Origin: Salvator merianae
Lineage: Eukaryota > Chordata > Lepidosauria > Squamata > Teiidae
Direction of reading: 5' to 3'
DNA: 64,000 nucleotides
Assembly (NCBI GenBank): GCA_003586115.2
Contig: QVOM02000034.1
Coordinates: 110,833,610-110,897,609 of the forward strand
The notes under the pieces were generated by a model. That model ran no database searches, was not told the origin of the DNA, and saw nothing but the letters and a program-made list of their open reading frames with translations. Both the position numbers and the translations under genes were made by a program. Within the stretch, counting starts at the first letter, position 1, and every line of letters starts with the position of its first letter. Positions 46,940 to 57,710 of the stretch are shown one piece after another.

Positions 46940-47375
46940 CCTTATCCCTGTTTCCATACTTACCTGGTTTATCCTGGTACAGGGCAGGCTGGATTGGTTC
47001 TGGCATGGAACAAGGCTGTCTGCATTGGGATGGCCTGTTTTGCACCAGCCTGTGCACCAGCTCCAAAGCTTCAAATGCTCCAGATGTTCTGAAGGTTCCT
47101 GACCTTTGGAACTCCCGGGGGACTCATTTCGGTGGCATGCCTTGTTGTACCACTGAAATGGGTCTGACATTTATAGTATGTAGACACCAACATCAAGGTC
47201 TATTGGTAAACTGAACTAGGATACCATTTGGGGCATCCTAGTCTGGTGTATGATCAGTCCTGTGTGGATGCAGCATACTAGGAGGAAGTGGGGCTTCATC
47301 CTGCACCAGCATGTGGAAGGGAGGTCCCTTGGCCCTTTCCTATAACATGCTAAGAGCATGTGTGGAAAGGGCCTA
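46940..47375. mobile_element. MITE, family B (copy 2, inverted)
   Basis: Read on the minus strand it starts ATAGGCCCTTTCCACACATG and continues AGGGACCTCCCTTCCACATG and CTGGTGCAGGATGA, paralleling the copy at 27805. The middle has CCATTTCAGTGGTACAACAA facing ACTCATTTCGGTGGC, an internal inverted pair, near 47120-47165. Confidence 0.5.
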
Positions 47376-47542
47376 TGATTGCAGTGTTTGGATCTTGGAT
47401 GAGTATTTGCTTTCATAAAATCAGTTGCATGGTTGGCAACAATCTTCTAACCTTATTTTACTTTTTGCAAATCTGTTTTAGTGGTTTGAGCTGTGTATAA
47501 TTTTCTCTGCTAACAAAACTGGGCAGGAAGCAATCTTGGCTT

Positions 47543-47890
47543 CTTACCTCTGTCTGCCAGCTCATTGCGATATTGTTCCTGTTCTAAATACCTGGATGTT
47601 AGCTGAGTGCCCACCCACTTTTCTTTGTTTTTACCCTGCACTTGGCTACCATCCGGATATTTAGAACAGGAACAAAATTGCAATGAGCTGGCAGACAGAG
47701 GTAAGCAATCAGTATTATGGGAAACTCAGCATTGTTGCTGGATTTCCTGTCATACTGATGTTTTGGTCTATCATCTTGATATCCTGGGACTATATTGGGA
47801 ATGCCTTGGATAAGTGTGGCTTTTCCACTGTAGTCATGGGAGAATCGTGGGTTTTAATGCATCTGGAGGCACCTATAGTGTTGTTCATAC
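47543..47890. mobile_element. MITE, family D (copy 2) with ~65-bp palindrome
   Basis: The left half is a strong palindrome. CTTACCTCTGTCTGCCAGCT at 47543 and onward pairs with AGCTGGCAGACAGAGGTAAG ending at 47705, with arms of about 65 bp around a loop of about 30. The right half (47705-47890) reads, on the minus strand, as the same sequence as 40692-40885 and 62739-62892, including the CCTCCAGATGCAT end. Confidence 0.75.
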
Positions 47891-48247
47891 AGAGTTCTTT
47901 CTGCATATTTTAGGTAGTTTCTGACTGGGTATCTTGACTTTCTGCAGTAGTCTGCTGTACTTCTAAACTTCTTTAAGCTTTGTAGTGTTATGGAAAACCA
48001 GGCTGCTTCAAAGTACTGCACTGATAGGGCATCCTTTTTTGAACAGCTGGCCTTATGTCCGGGCAGGCTCAGAGTGGCCTTTCCTGGCCATCACATCTCA
48101 GCATCAATGCCTTGGGCAAATCAAGGTGTAGGGTGGGTTCCTGACACAGATACAGAATACAGGCAGAGGGGGGAAAGGACCTGCAAGGAAAAGCGGGAAA
48201 AGAGGCAGAGGAGGGAGTTGCCACCACGGTTGCTTTTGTTTTGACTT

Positions 48248-48731
48248 AGGGCATTTTCACACTTACCACCGTGGAATGTTCAACTGCAAACATTCCATGG
48301 TGGTTTGATCCACGCAGCGTGAACACCATCAGCAAGATACCAGCATTCGCAGTGCAAATGCTGTTATCCTTGCTTGATCTTTACCATGTCAGCCGCTGGG
48401 AAGTGTCTGGCTGCTGCCGTGGTGATTGGCAGCACTGCGCAGCATGCAGGCATGTGCAGGCGCACCTGTCATACCTTGCGCAGGGGCGGTTGCCAAGTGC
48501 AGCATGGTATGGCTGTGCATTTGCACCAAGAAACAGGTGTACATGCATTTTACTGGGAGCTGACTGTCGGCTCTTGATAAAGCTGTGGAGCACTAATTTG
48601 TGCTCCACAGCTAGTCATGACCGGGAGCAGCGATATGCTGCTCCTGGTCATGAGGGCCTCCACTAAGTGTGGAAGCACTGTGCTAGTGAGCATCTCGGAC
48701 GCTCACTAGTGCAAAGTGTGAATAGGCCCTT
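48248..48731. mobile_element. hAT-like MITE, family A (copy 4), hairpin-bearing
   Basis: The left end is AGGGCATTTTCACACTTACC and the right end AAAGTGTGAATAGGCCCTT. Two internal hairpins match those of copy 1 at 786-1226: 48266-48304 (CCACCGTGGAATG facing CATTCCATGGTGG) and 48583-48610 (CTGTGGAGCA facing TGCTCCACAG). The plus-strand open frame of 131 codons crossing it matches nothing known. Confidence 0.7.
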
Positions 48732-48734
48732 AGA

Positions 48735-49875
48735 GAAGTTGCCTTTTCTGTTCTCTCCTGCTGCACTTCCTTTTTCTCTTAAGAGAGCACCTGTTAATGC
48801 CTTGTGTGAGCCCATTAGAACTTGACAGGTGGGGAGGGAAGGGTAAATGCCTTATGTAGGAATATTTTTTCCCAATGGGTGGAATATTGGCTTCATCTCA
48901 GTTTTCATTCATTCAGCTAGTCCCCCATAGAGGAAGTGAGCCAATTTTATCATTTGACTTTAACTCCCACTTCGTAAGATTTACTTTGATAAATGAGAAG
49001 ATAGTGCAGGAATTCCACAAGATCTTGAACCTTCTCTTCACCTTTCTAAATCCAAGTTGTAGCGGATAACTGTCTGTGATTCCTCACTTTGGGAGATGTA
49101 TCTGTGCTTCCTGCTCTTCGAAGCTGTCCTTGGGCTGGTGCTGCATGTTTGATGCTGGCCCAGGGATGTTTCCTCCAAAGAGCCATGCAGTGCGTGGGAT
49201 TTCCTGTCCTCTTCTCGTCATACCCTTTTTGCATCCTCAAGTGAGAATAGGTGCAATTATGCCATTCCCACTTGCCCACCCTAACCTCTGGGTGACCAAG
49301 AAGAGTCCCAGCTGTTTTATTTGGATGCAGTTCCATATATATGCAGCTTGATGCCTGGAATACTAGCTAATGACTTTGTGGGTGTTTTGAGGTATCTCAA
49401 ACATAGGACTACGACTACAGTGTTGTTATTGTCTAGCATCATCTTCCTGTTTTTAGTGGAATGTTTTTAAGCGAGTGGCATGTATATCTTTTTATTTTTC
49501 TTCATGATTCATGCCTTTTCTCAGACAAGTTAAGCCTAGTGCAAAGCCAAGGCATTGTGATGGCATAGTTGCCACTGCAAAGGCTAACCACAAGGCTGCT
49601 TTTCTGCATGGAAAGTTGAAAGCACCATTAAGGCACTGGCCTCCCACACAATTTGGATTGAGTTTAACCATCAAACCGGCAAAGTCCATAACTATGTGGG
49701 AACCTCTTCCCACATGGAAAGACATGCATGTGGTCTCCCTTCTTGGCAGACACTAATGTTTCCAGGGTAACGTATCAATAATGCATTAGCTCATCATTAG
49801 TAATAAGTTAGCCTGTTTGATTAAGAATATTCTCTATTTTCCCTTTTCTCAAAGGGAATCCTGCAGTGGCAGATA
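48735..49875. other. Intron 1 segment, nothing firm
   Basis: Two GC-moderate stretches (49050-49350 and 49500-49760) have the texture of old MITEs, but their ends could not be found. Confidence 0.35.
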
Positions 49876-49884
49876 GAAGACTAT

Positions 49885-50190
49885 ACATTTAAAAAAAAAT
49901 AATTTTATTAACCACAAACAATACCTGAATAAAATGTACAAAACAAAACATAAAAACTAAACTGCAGTGTCTCTACATATCATAAGACAGACAAATCTAT
50001 ACATAAAATAAAAATAAAAAAAACAAAATCAGTCACATCACAAATAGCACAGATAAGACTATACATTTTTAACAGAAGATAACTTGTGCTCTTGCAAAAA
50101 CTGCAATTTGCTGGGTACTTAGGATAAAAACAACTTAAAGAAGCTCTGTTTTCGATGTATCTAAAATAATGAAATCTAGGATTTTTTTGT
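49885..50190 (-). repeat. Possible retroposed 3' end (minus)
   Basis: Read on the minus strand it ends GTGGTTAATAAAATTATT followed by a T/A-rich tail, preceded by a stretch of T-rich sequence. It might be the 3' end of a LINE or a retrocopy. The identity is not recognised. Confidence 0.25.
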
Positions 50191-50317
50191 CCCCAAGTTG
50201 CCATTTGCACTTTGCTTTATTTTTAATTTAACATGTTTTATGTTGCAGCTTACACAATGAATGGACAGTTAAAGCACTTTTACTGAATATTGAAAACTGT
50301 GCTTTCTTTGTTTTAAG

Positions 50318-50566
50318 GAACATCCCATCAAGGTGGCTATTCCCATGATGCCGTGGTATTTGCTCTTCAGAAATGTGGCATTCGTCATATTGACACAGCA
50401 AAGAGATATGGCTGTGAATCACTCCTGCAGAAGGCCGTTGAAGAGAGTGGTGTAAAGCGGGAGAATCTCTGGCTAACAACCAAGCTCTGGCATTCTGACT
50501 ATGGTTATGAAAACACTAAACAAGCCTGCTTAGAATCCTGCAAGAGACTTGGCGTTGATTATCTGG
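50318..50566 (+). CDS. Aldo-keto reductase, coding exon 2
   Basis: This 249-bp exon enters and leaves in phase 1 between TTTTAAG (acceptor) and GTATGC (donor). It codes for residues 30-111, with residue 29 (Gly) and residue 112 (Asp) split across the junctions. Visible AKR features are TSHQGGYSH after strand 1, then GIRHIDTAKRYGCE with catalytic Asp54 and Tyr59, and LWLTTKLW with catalytic Lys84. These are the expected places for the D-Y-K part of the AKR tetrad. Family proteins reduce aldehydes and ketones with NAD(P)H. The IDTAKRYG wording recalls the short prokaryote-type AKRs (YtbE/YvgN group) more than the AKR1B/1C group of mammals, but this is from memory and the exact ortholog is not established. 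Confidence 0.95.
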
Positions 50567-50949
50567 GTATGCATTTTTAAAAATCTTTTGTAGTGTCCTT
50601 TTAAATAACTTTAGTAAATACAGCATGCAAAATACTTTTACTAAGTCTTTCTCCTCATACTCAATTTTCAAGCATGAGGTCAGTCAAAGCAAATGTAATG
50701 AGGGTGGATTACAGATGCCTTGTTGAATGTCAAGTGTCATATCGTGGTTTTCCTCAGCTCCCTTCAAATATGATTTCACTCTCCTTTAGTGGCACATAAA
50801 GCTAGCCTTGTTTGCAGCATATTCAGAACTTGAAGCTTAGTTAGGTAGTGAACCTGCTTAGCTTTAACTGCTGATAATCTTAGGGCTGGCATCAGTGCTG
50901 AGGTTAAAGCAGAAAGGAGAAATTGACCCTGAAAATAATATTTGGCCCT

Positions 50950-51042
50950 CAGTTCATTACCTCTTCTGTTCATTTATGGTCAGCTCATTACCTCTTCTAG
51001 TCATTGATGGCCAGTTCATTACCTCTTCTGTTCTTTTATGGT
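50950..51042. repeat. Tandem repeat, 3 x 31 bp
   Basis: CAGTTCATTACCTCTTCTGT and close variants begin at 50950, 50981 and 51012, an exact 31-bp period with few mismatches. Confidence 0.9.
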
Positions 51043-53425
51043 GAATGTGTTGACGACTTTGTTCCGGCAGCAGCTGTAAGTTAGAAAACTGATGCTGATG
51101 TTCTTACAACACCTTTGCAAGTTTACAGTAACATAACACTGAACAAATCACACCTTGAAGTTTTGTGGTGGAACCAACTGCTTCCACTTTAAAGAGTTTA
51201 GGTATTTTTTAAACTGGAACATAAACGTAGCTTGTTTTATCATTTTTCTGTTCTGTTCTTTTTTAAAAGCACTTAATTTTTTTGTTCTTCTGAACTGTTT
51301 ATTATGTTGTGTGATTCATCAGGAAATTACTCCAGAGTGATGTCTTCTATTAAAATGTCTGTCAAGTACTGTAAATGGTCTCCTACCCCGCCACCTCCAT
51401 TTTGTAACAGAGAATCCTATTGATTACAATGGATCTTGAACAGGAATAGTTTGTAGGTACTTTTATCAAAATGGATGTGCTAGGATGTTGCATTGACTTT
51501 GTGTGACCAAAGCCATGTGACTTGAACAGGCTTTCTTAGTTCCTAATTTTGTTTTAGTCTTTTCTCAAGAACTAGAGACATATGTTAATTTTGCAAAGAT
51601 AATTTATAGGTTTTATGTCTCACGCATTACAAAGCACAGAACTTCAACCAGCTGGAGATATGTAATTAAAGAACAAGACTTTAACAAGATATACCCCACT
51701 CTATACCTTATATTATTTTTTAAAAATAGAGTATTTTTTCTCTTTCTCTGTGAGGGATTTGTGCTCTTACAACAAGCATCTTTACTGAATCAATAGGAAA
51801 TAGTATATAATCTCTTAGGTCTGGCTTTGGAAGCAGCATTCCTTTGAATCTGGCCCCATACCACAAATAACATTTTTCCCCTGAATGCGTTTTGTGGGTT
51901 GCTGAATTTATAATCTGTTTTATTCTTTTCCATGTATGTTTTGATTTGAGCTCTGGTCTTGTTAGTAGTGTCTCTTTTACAATTCTTGAAAGTCCAATGA
52001 AAATGTAATCTTGTTTCTACTTGTAAGCATGTTGATGACTGTTAACTACATAAAATTTGTCTTGAATTTTGAATGAAGACGAACTTTTTCTGCCAAGCTT
52101 TTACCATTCCTGGGAAATGGGCAGCTACTGAAAATTAATGAGATACTTTGTGACTTGAAATAGCAAGAACTAGCCAAGGCAGCATAAAGTGCAAGTTGAG
52201 ATGTGTTAGAGTTTTTGTGTTTGTTTTCTACTTGTTGTCTTTGTACCTTAAGGTTCTAATTTGCTTCTGTAAATCAGATTGACTATAATGGAAAGAGGAT
52301 ATAAGCATAAAGAATTTTGGCTTCTTTCTCGTAACTGTAGTACTGGGATGAAAGCTACAGTACAGTTGGCACAATGACATTCCTTTGTTTTAAATTTGAC
52401 TGTATGTAGGGATGGCAGGAAATATTTATGATTTCAGACTTAAGGGTGTCTCCAGACAACATGGGGAAATGCCAGCTCTTTGACTGCTGGGCCTTTTCTT
52501 TTGTTATTTCTGCATGAGCAGCAATCTCTGGGAAGTTCAAACTGGCATGGTGTCCAAAGAGTGAGTGCCTGATGCCTGATTCTCCGGCAACATGCTGGCA
52601 CTATAAAGATAGGGTGGGAAATTTTTCCCCATCTTTAGTAAGAATTTTGGAGGTGGTATGCAGGTAGCAGCCCTACATGGCATTAGCCCTATCTACTAGT
52701 CTTTCATGATGCCAGCAGGAAGCTGGCATTTTAAATACACCAGGAGAGTGCCTTAATTTTATTTTTAAAAATACAATAAAATTAAATATATAGGTTCAAA
52801 ATGGGCAAAAAACCCTGCTGAAGTTAATCATGTCACACTAGTTTCTATGAATAGATAATTACTAGTCCAGTAGGAATCAGTGGGTCTTTTGGTCTGATTT
52901 GATCTAGTACTTATTAACGTGGAAATAAGTCCCCCTGAATTCAGTAAGACTTAACTGTCACAAATCATACTTAGTATTTCAGCCTTAAAACTATTAACTT
53001 TCACTGGAGTTGAAAAATTCTCTTTTTGGAGGGTGTACACACCACTTCTGTACATTTGTATTTTCAGTTTTTTATCTTGATTTTCAGGCAAGTGCTGTTA
53101 TCATAGTAACTTTCAATAATCAAACCAATTGTTCAGGGCCCCCCAAGTGACTTTTACTTAAAACAGTGGATAAAAAGGTTTTAAAACACAGAAAACAGCA
53201 TAGGAGAATCTTAAATGGCAGGAAAAGCAGCATGTAATCTGCAGCTGGATTGACCAAAATATACTCACACTACAAAACAGCATTTAAATTACGATTTTGG
53301 CTTTCTCTGCTTTCCGAAGATAAAATCTACTTGTGTCCTATTGAGTTTGAACTCTATTTGTGTACCTCTTCCCTTCCATGCTTGACTTTTTCCATATGCT
53401 AATTTATTATTATGCTAAAGCTTAC

Positions 53426-53498
53426 CTAGGGCTCTTTCTGCACTGGGTCTTATTTTGGGCCATATCTGGAATAAGGCCCTGTGCAGAAAGAGCCTAGG
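53426..53498. mobile_element. MITE, family C (short copy)
   Basis: CCTAGGGCTCTTTCTGCAC and GTGCAGAAAGAGCCTAGG are inverse ends, enclosing little more than GGGTCTTATTTTGGGCCATA and GGAATAAGGCCC. It is a reduced relative of 20445-20611. Confidence 0.75.
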
Positions 53499-54808
53499 AA
53501 TCACTAATTGGGTCTAAGCCTGTGTTGTCTTCTCCTTTTCTGTCATTCTCAGTTTGTTTTGTTTTTTGGTCAGTTATGAATCCGTAATACAGATTCACAT
53601 GCAGAACTGCTGTGGAAAAATATGGCAGCTGGAACATCAGAAGCCGTTCTTTAAAAGCCTTCAGTATATGCACCATTTCAGCATCATTATTGCTGTGTTG
53701 ATATGATCGGTCATTCTTGCATTTCTGCCATTATATTTACACTATATATTTTATCTTGTATTTATATGATTTTAACATTGTTATACTGAGTGTGTAGCTG
53801 TTATGCTGTTTCATTATTGTAATCTGGTACTTTGCGAATGCATTATAGAAAGGAGGGCTGATAACCTGTTTTAAATTGATTCATTTGAAATAAAACGAAC
53901 GAGAATCTTAATTTTATCTATCAGTTTGCTAGTTGTCTCATACAGTAAGTATTAGAAAACAAAACAAATCATAACTCAAAATTTAGCATTTCAAAGCTTA
54001 CAATCTGCCATTGTTTTCAACAGGGAGAAGAAAGTAAAATACTTGCACTGGCAAACCATACTTTATAGAACAGCGATGCATTTCATAATCTCTTATCTAT
54101 GCATAGACGTGAAAAGTCAAGACAGTTGAATGCTTCATAAAAATAAATCCTATTTTTAATAATGTTTGCTGAGGTTGCACATTCAGCTGTCCAGATGATG
54201 ACCAAGCATTTGCCCATGCTACTGCAGTGTCAGCAGCAGCTCGTGGTTGCATCTGTTCCTTATCTCAGTCCACCCTTTGTGCGAGTGCCTGATTGCCGTT
54301 AGAGGATGATGAGACACATCCAACCTATTCCAGTTTTCACATGAACAAGTGCCTATTTTCTTTCTTACTAATGGAGATAAACGAGACATCAATGGCTTAT
54401 AAAAAGCATACTGTAGTATTGAAAGCCCCCAGTTATCTGATTTGAGCCACCCTGACTAGAACCTTGGAGCTCGTAGTTCAGGTTTTAGCTTAGCTGTAAA
54501 TTTGGTCAAGTTCCTGCTATTAAAAATTGATTATAATGATCTGTTTGTTGCTGCTAAGTGTGAACAAGGTAAGGCTTGTAAAGCACTCTTTTATTTATCA
54601 ATCTTAAGAGAAACTCATTCCTGGTTAAAGTTTGGTCTCACAACTGTTTGGCCAACAAACAAGTCCCTTGGCGTGGAAATGCAAGTAAGATCATTACAGA
54701 AGAAGCAACACCCTTGTTCTCGACATGTTGCCGACTGTCACACACTCCTGTCCAAAAAAGTAAAGAACTGTACTCAGACAACAAGAACACCTGTTTCCTG
54801 TTCTAGGT

Positions 54809-54951
54809 CAGTGATCTTCAAATTGTGGTCCTCCAGATGTTCTTGAACAACCACCACCACCAGCATTCTACTCCTGGCACAGAATGTTGCGAGTAGAATG
54901 CTAGGAGTTGTTCAGGAATATCTGGAGGACCACGGTTCAGCTGAGTCACTT
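54809..54951. mobile_element. hAT-like MITE with CAGTGATCTTCAAA terminus, snapback
   Basis: The left arm (CAGTGATCTTCAAATTGTGG, TCCTCCAGATGTTC) is inverted at the right (ATATCTGGAGGACCACGG, TGAGTCACT). The inner parts also pair: AGCATTCTACTCCTGGCACA faces GCGAGTAGAATGCTAGGAG. Nearly the whole 143 bp folds on itself. It is related to 9213-9332 by its ends. Confidence 0.7.
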
Positions 54952-55504
54952 ACAACAGCGTTTCTTAGTATGACAGGAATCCCTCACTGGCACTGTGGCA
55001 GGATAGAATGAATTTGCCGTATTTCTTCTAGGTTGTATGGTATTTCTCTTTTGGGCCACTTTTGTCCACACGCCACTGTGGACTAGAGAAGCCCAGCCCC
55101 TGCTGGTATGCTCTGTCTGCACAAGATGGAGCATAATCTGGACTGGGAGGCCCAAAATTGCCTCTCAGTCTGGTTTAAATCTGGAAACCATTCACAGTAT
55201 GAAACACAGTATTTGAAGGAACTTCAAGGAACTTGGACACTATCCTGTTTTCTCTTTGCCTAAGACTGAAAAAAAAGCAAGGGGCAGAGGAGTTAACAAG
55301 TCCGTTATAAATGAAATTTGGACTACAATTATTAGTCATCTTGACGAGTCAAAAATCATCCAGGCTTGACAGATAATACATGTGCCACTAAGTTCATGTG
55401 AAGTTCATGTCTGTTTTGGTCTTGCTTTTGGCTTTACTTTGTTGGGCCACTTTGTAAACTAATATTGATGGCTGGTCAAAGACTGTAGTAAAATTTCATT
55501 AATT

Positions 55505-55745
55505 CATTCATGGTAAATGTGCCACCAAGTTGGGCTTGACTACTGGTGACTGCTTAGAGAAATCTATGTGGTTTTCTTGACAGCAGTACAGAAATGATTT
55601 GCCATTGTGTTCTTCCAAGACATTTCTTAACTTCCCAGCCTACTGCACCTGTTATTTTCAGGCAAGTCTCTCTTTCAGTTACTAACGAAGCACGATCCTG
55701 CTTAGCTTCTGAAATCGGACAAGACTGGCAAGCAGCGCAGTCTCT
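55505..55745 (-). mobile_element. 5S rRNA-derived SINE (minus)
   Basis: Read on the minus strand, the head (about 55735 to 55656) matches vertebrate 5S rRNA around its internal promoter: CCGATTTCAGAAGCTAAGCA, then GGATCGTGC and GTTAGTAACT, against the known CTGATCTCGGAAGCTAAGCAGG...GGTTAGTACT. The body follows with the TTGCCATTG/ACTTG.TGGCAC words (minus strand) that this amniote SINE shows after its 5S part. Divergence is high, so the copy is old. Confidence 0.7.
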
Positions 55746-56332
55746 GGAATTTGAGTGGTTGAAAGAATTTCTCTGGAACCCTAGAAATGTGATTAGCACT
55801 AAGGAGGGTTTGCAATTACATCTGTGGTTTTGATCACTAGTGTTCTGCCTCAAGAATCTAAGGGCATTCCCCTGCAAGTTCAACCTACATGTATATCTTG
55901 AAAGAAATATCTCACCTTGGTAGGTGAAATCTAATCTTCCTTAAGCCTAAAGATTAGCCAAAGGAATAGGTTATGTGAAGTGTCTGTCTCAAGGGATAAA
56001 AGCCACTAGTATCAGGGCAGGCCAGAGGTCTTGCAGTTCTCATGGCTGCTAAGTCATTCTTCTTGGGATGTTCCTGTTCTCAAGCTCAACACAAAGATGC
56101 TTTTGTACATGGCTGTTGATGAAACAGCTCCTTTTATGAACATCGAGGAATCTGGGCTTACCTGAATTTTAAAGCTTCATCAAAAGGAGCCTTTCTTTCT
56201 TTCCTCCTGTTTTAACATTTCAGGCATACTTTTTCTTTTTCATTGGAGCTTTTTGCTGGTATTCTGTGTTCTCTCAACAACTCTGGGGATGGTCATTAAT
56301 GAAAAGAAAAACTTGTTTATGTTCTCTTCCAG

Positions 56333-56434
56333 ATCTTTACTTGGTGCATTGGCCTGATGCACAGGTCCCTGGTAAAAGCAGCCGAGAAGTCCGTGCGGAG
56401 ACTTGGCGTGCCTTGGAGGAACTATATGAGAAAG
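56333..56434 (+). CDS. Aldo-keto reductase, coding exon 3
   Basis: This 102-bp exon lies between TTCTCTTCCAG and a GTGGGG donor, both phase 1. With the split Asp112 it reads DLYLVHWPDAQVPGKSSREV then RAETWRALEELYEK, residues 112-145. LYLVHWP carries His117, the fourth residue of the AKR tetrad (Asp54, Tyr59, Lys84, His117). The TWRALEELYEKG helix is the standard segment before the GxxKxIGVSNF loop, so the next exon should start there. I searched the plus strand to 64000 for that loop by eye and did not see it. A usual AKR of this type has about 270-320 residues, so roughly half the protein is still missing to the right. The donor is weaker than the other two. Confidence 0.93.
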
Positions 56435-57359
56435 GTGGGGTAGCTTTAAGAGTTTTTGCATTTACATACCAACTTTTCCTCTGAGACTACATTCTGGAGA
56501 AATCTGGTATTAGTATCAGGAAATGTCCCTGCTTCACACTTGACTGTTCTTGCACACGAAAGGAGCTCTTCTTCTTAAACATTGTTACCTGTGTAAACAT
56601 TTCACAGCCCCTTGAGGAACCTTTAACAGGTCCCTTTCAGTGCAGGCCTGCAGTAGATGGGGCCAGTGGGAAAGAGGAGTAAATTCCAGCACCCCAATTT
56701 TCCAAAAAGCAGTCACTGCTTCACTTTGAAAACACAAGCTGTGGCTACACTTCTCATCATATAGCTGATGGATAACAACTCTTTCTGTACACAATACATG
56801 CTGCAGTCCTTTTCAGCAAGTGAATGTGTTAGGAGGGGCTAAAAACACAGAAATGCGTGCACTCCAGAAGATTTGCTGATGGAGGAAGTCTCCAGCATGC
56901 TTAAGTAGTTCTCTGTGCATTTTAAATTACACATGCATAGACAACCAGATAGGCGCTTGCTGGGATGAATGGCCACTTCAAGAAACCTTTTTCCAAACTA
57001 GATTTGGTTGCTCTGCATATACCCTTAGAAGCATCTCCAGTCTCACTGTTGTTGTTTTCCCGAAAGGCTGTAAGTTCCAAACATTAAAAGGCAGGGAGCT
57101 GTAGTGGCTATATATCATGATATCCAGAGCAGACTGAGAAGGGTGCAAGAGTCCTCTGGCACTGTCTGTAGAAGCATGGCAGAGTGAACAGCACTTTGCT
57201 GCAGCTTCAGTCCCCTCTGCTACCTCCAGAAGAAAAGGTATCAGCTGTGTGCATGTCAAAACATGAAGCCACAACCTGGCCGGCCTCAGCCCTTTGTGGC
57301 AGTCCCAAGGCACAGTGGTGGCTCTGCAAGGCCCACACTGGTTTATATATACTCTTCTT

Positions 57360-57465
57360 TTCTTCCCCGGCCCTCACCCTCGCCCTCACCCTCATGCTTA
57401 CCCTCCCTCCTCCCTCCCCTTCCCTTCCCTCCCCTCCCCCACCTCACCCCACCCCCAGCCGCAAT
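57360..57465. repeat. Pyrimidine-rich (CCCTCAC)n-like tract
   Basis: CCCTCACCCTCGCCCTCACC, then TCCCTCCTCCCTCCCC and CCTCCCCCACCTCACCCC. The plus strand is nearly free of purines over about 100 bases. Confidence 0.8.
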
Positions 57466-57686
57466 TATACTTCAAATGATAAGGCAGATTTTAACGTAAT
57501 TCATTCACAGAAAAGGCAGGTTTCCTGCAGAAAGCTCATGTGTAGACAAATGCCCCTATATAAAACAGGATGAACTGCACACTTGACAGACCCAAAGATG
57601 AAATCACCCAGCCAGCTGCAGCATTTTTTCTCCTAACCCAGCACTAGACTTAGAAGGTTTTCTCCAACCTCTGGCACGGTGATGAC

Positions 57687-57710
57687 AAAAAAAAAAAAAA
57701 AAAAAAAAAA
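57687..57710. repeat. Poly(A) run
   Basis: Twenty-four uninterrupted A. No recognisable retrocopy stands immediately upstream. Confidence 0.95.

Larger units (their letters stand above)
11837..50317 (+). other. AKR intron 1 (38.5 kb, repeat-filled)
   Basis: The intron is bounded by GTAAGT at 11837 and TTTTAAG at 50317 and is inferred from the frame and AKR sequence continuity of the exons on either side. Most of the annotated mobile elements in this window lie inside it, in both orientations. I found no further coding exon of any gene that I can name in it. Confidence 0.7.
50567..56332 (+). other. AKR intron 2 (5.8 kb)
   Basis: The intron is bounded by GTATGC and TTCTCTTCCAG. It contains the 31-bp tandem repeat at 50950, a short family C MITE at 53426, a CAGTG-type MITE at 54809 and a 5S-derived SINE near 55505-55745. 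The rest (51045-53425 and 53500-54800) shows nothing I can assign. Confidence 0.85.

Noticed and set aside
48271..48666. 131-codon plus-strand open frame
   Set aside because: It runs inside a family A MITE and through its hairpins, with no family match.
55655..55740. A 5S rRNA gene
   Set aside because: Only the central part matches, with many changes, and it is joined to a SINE body.
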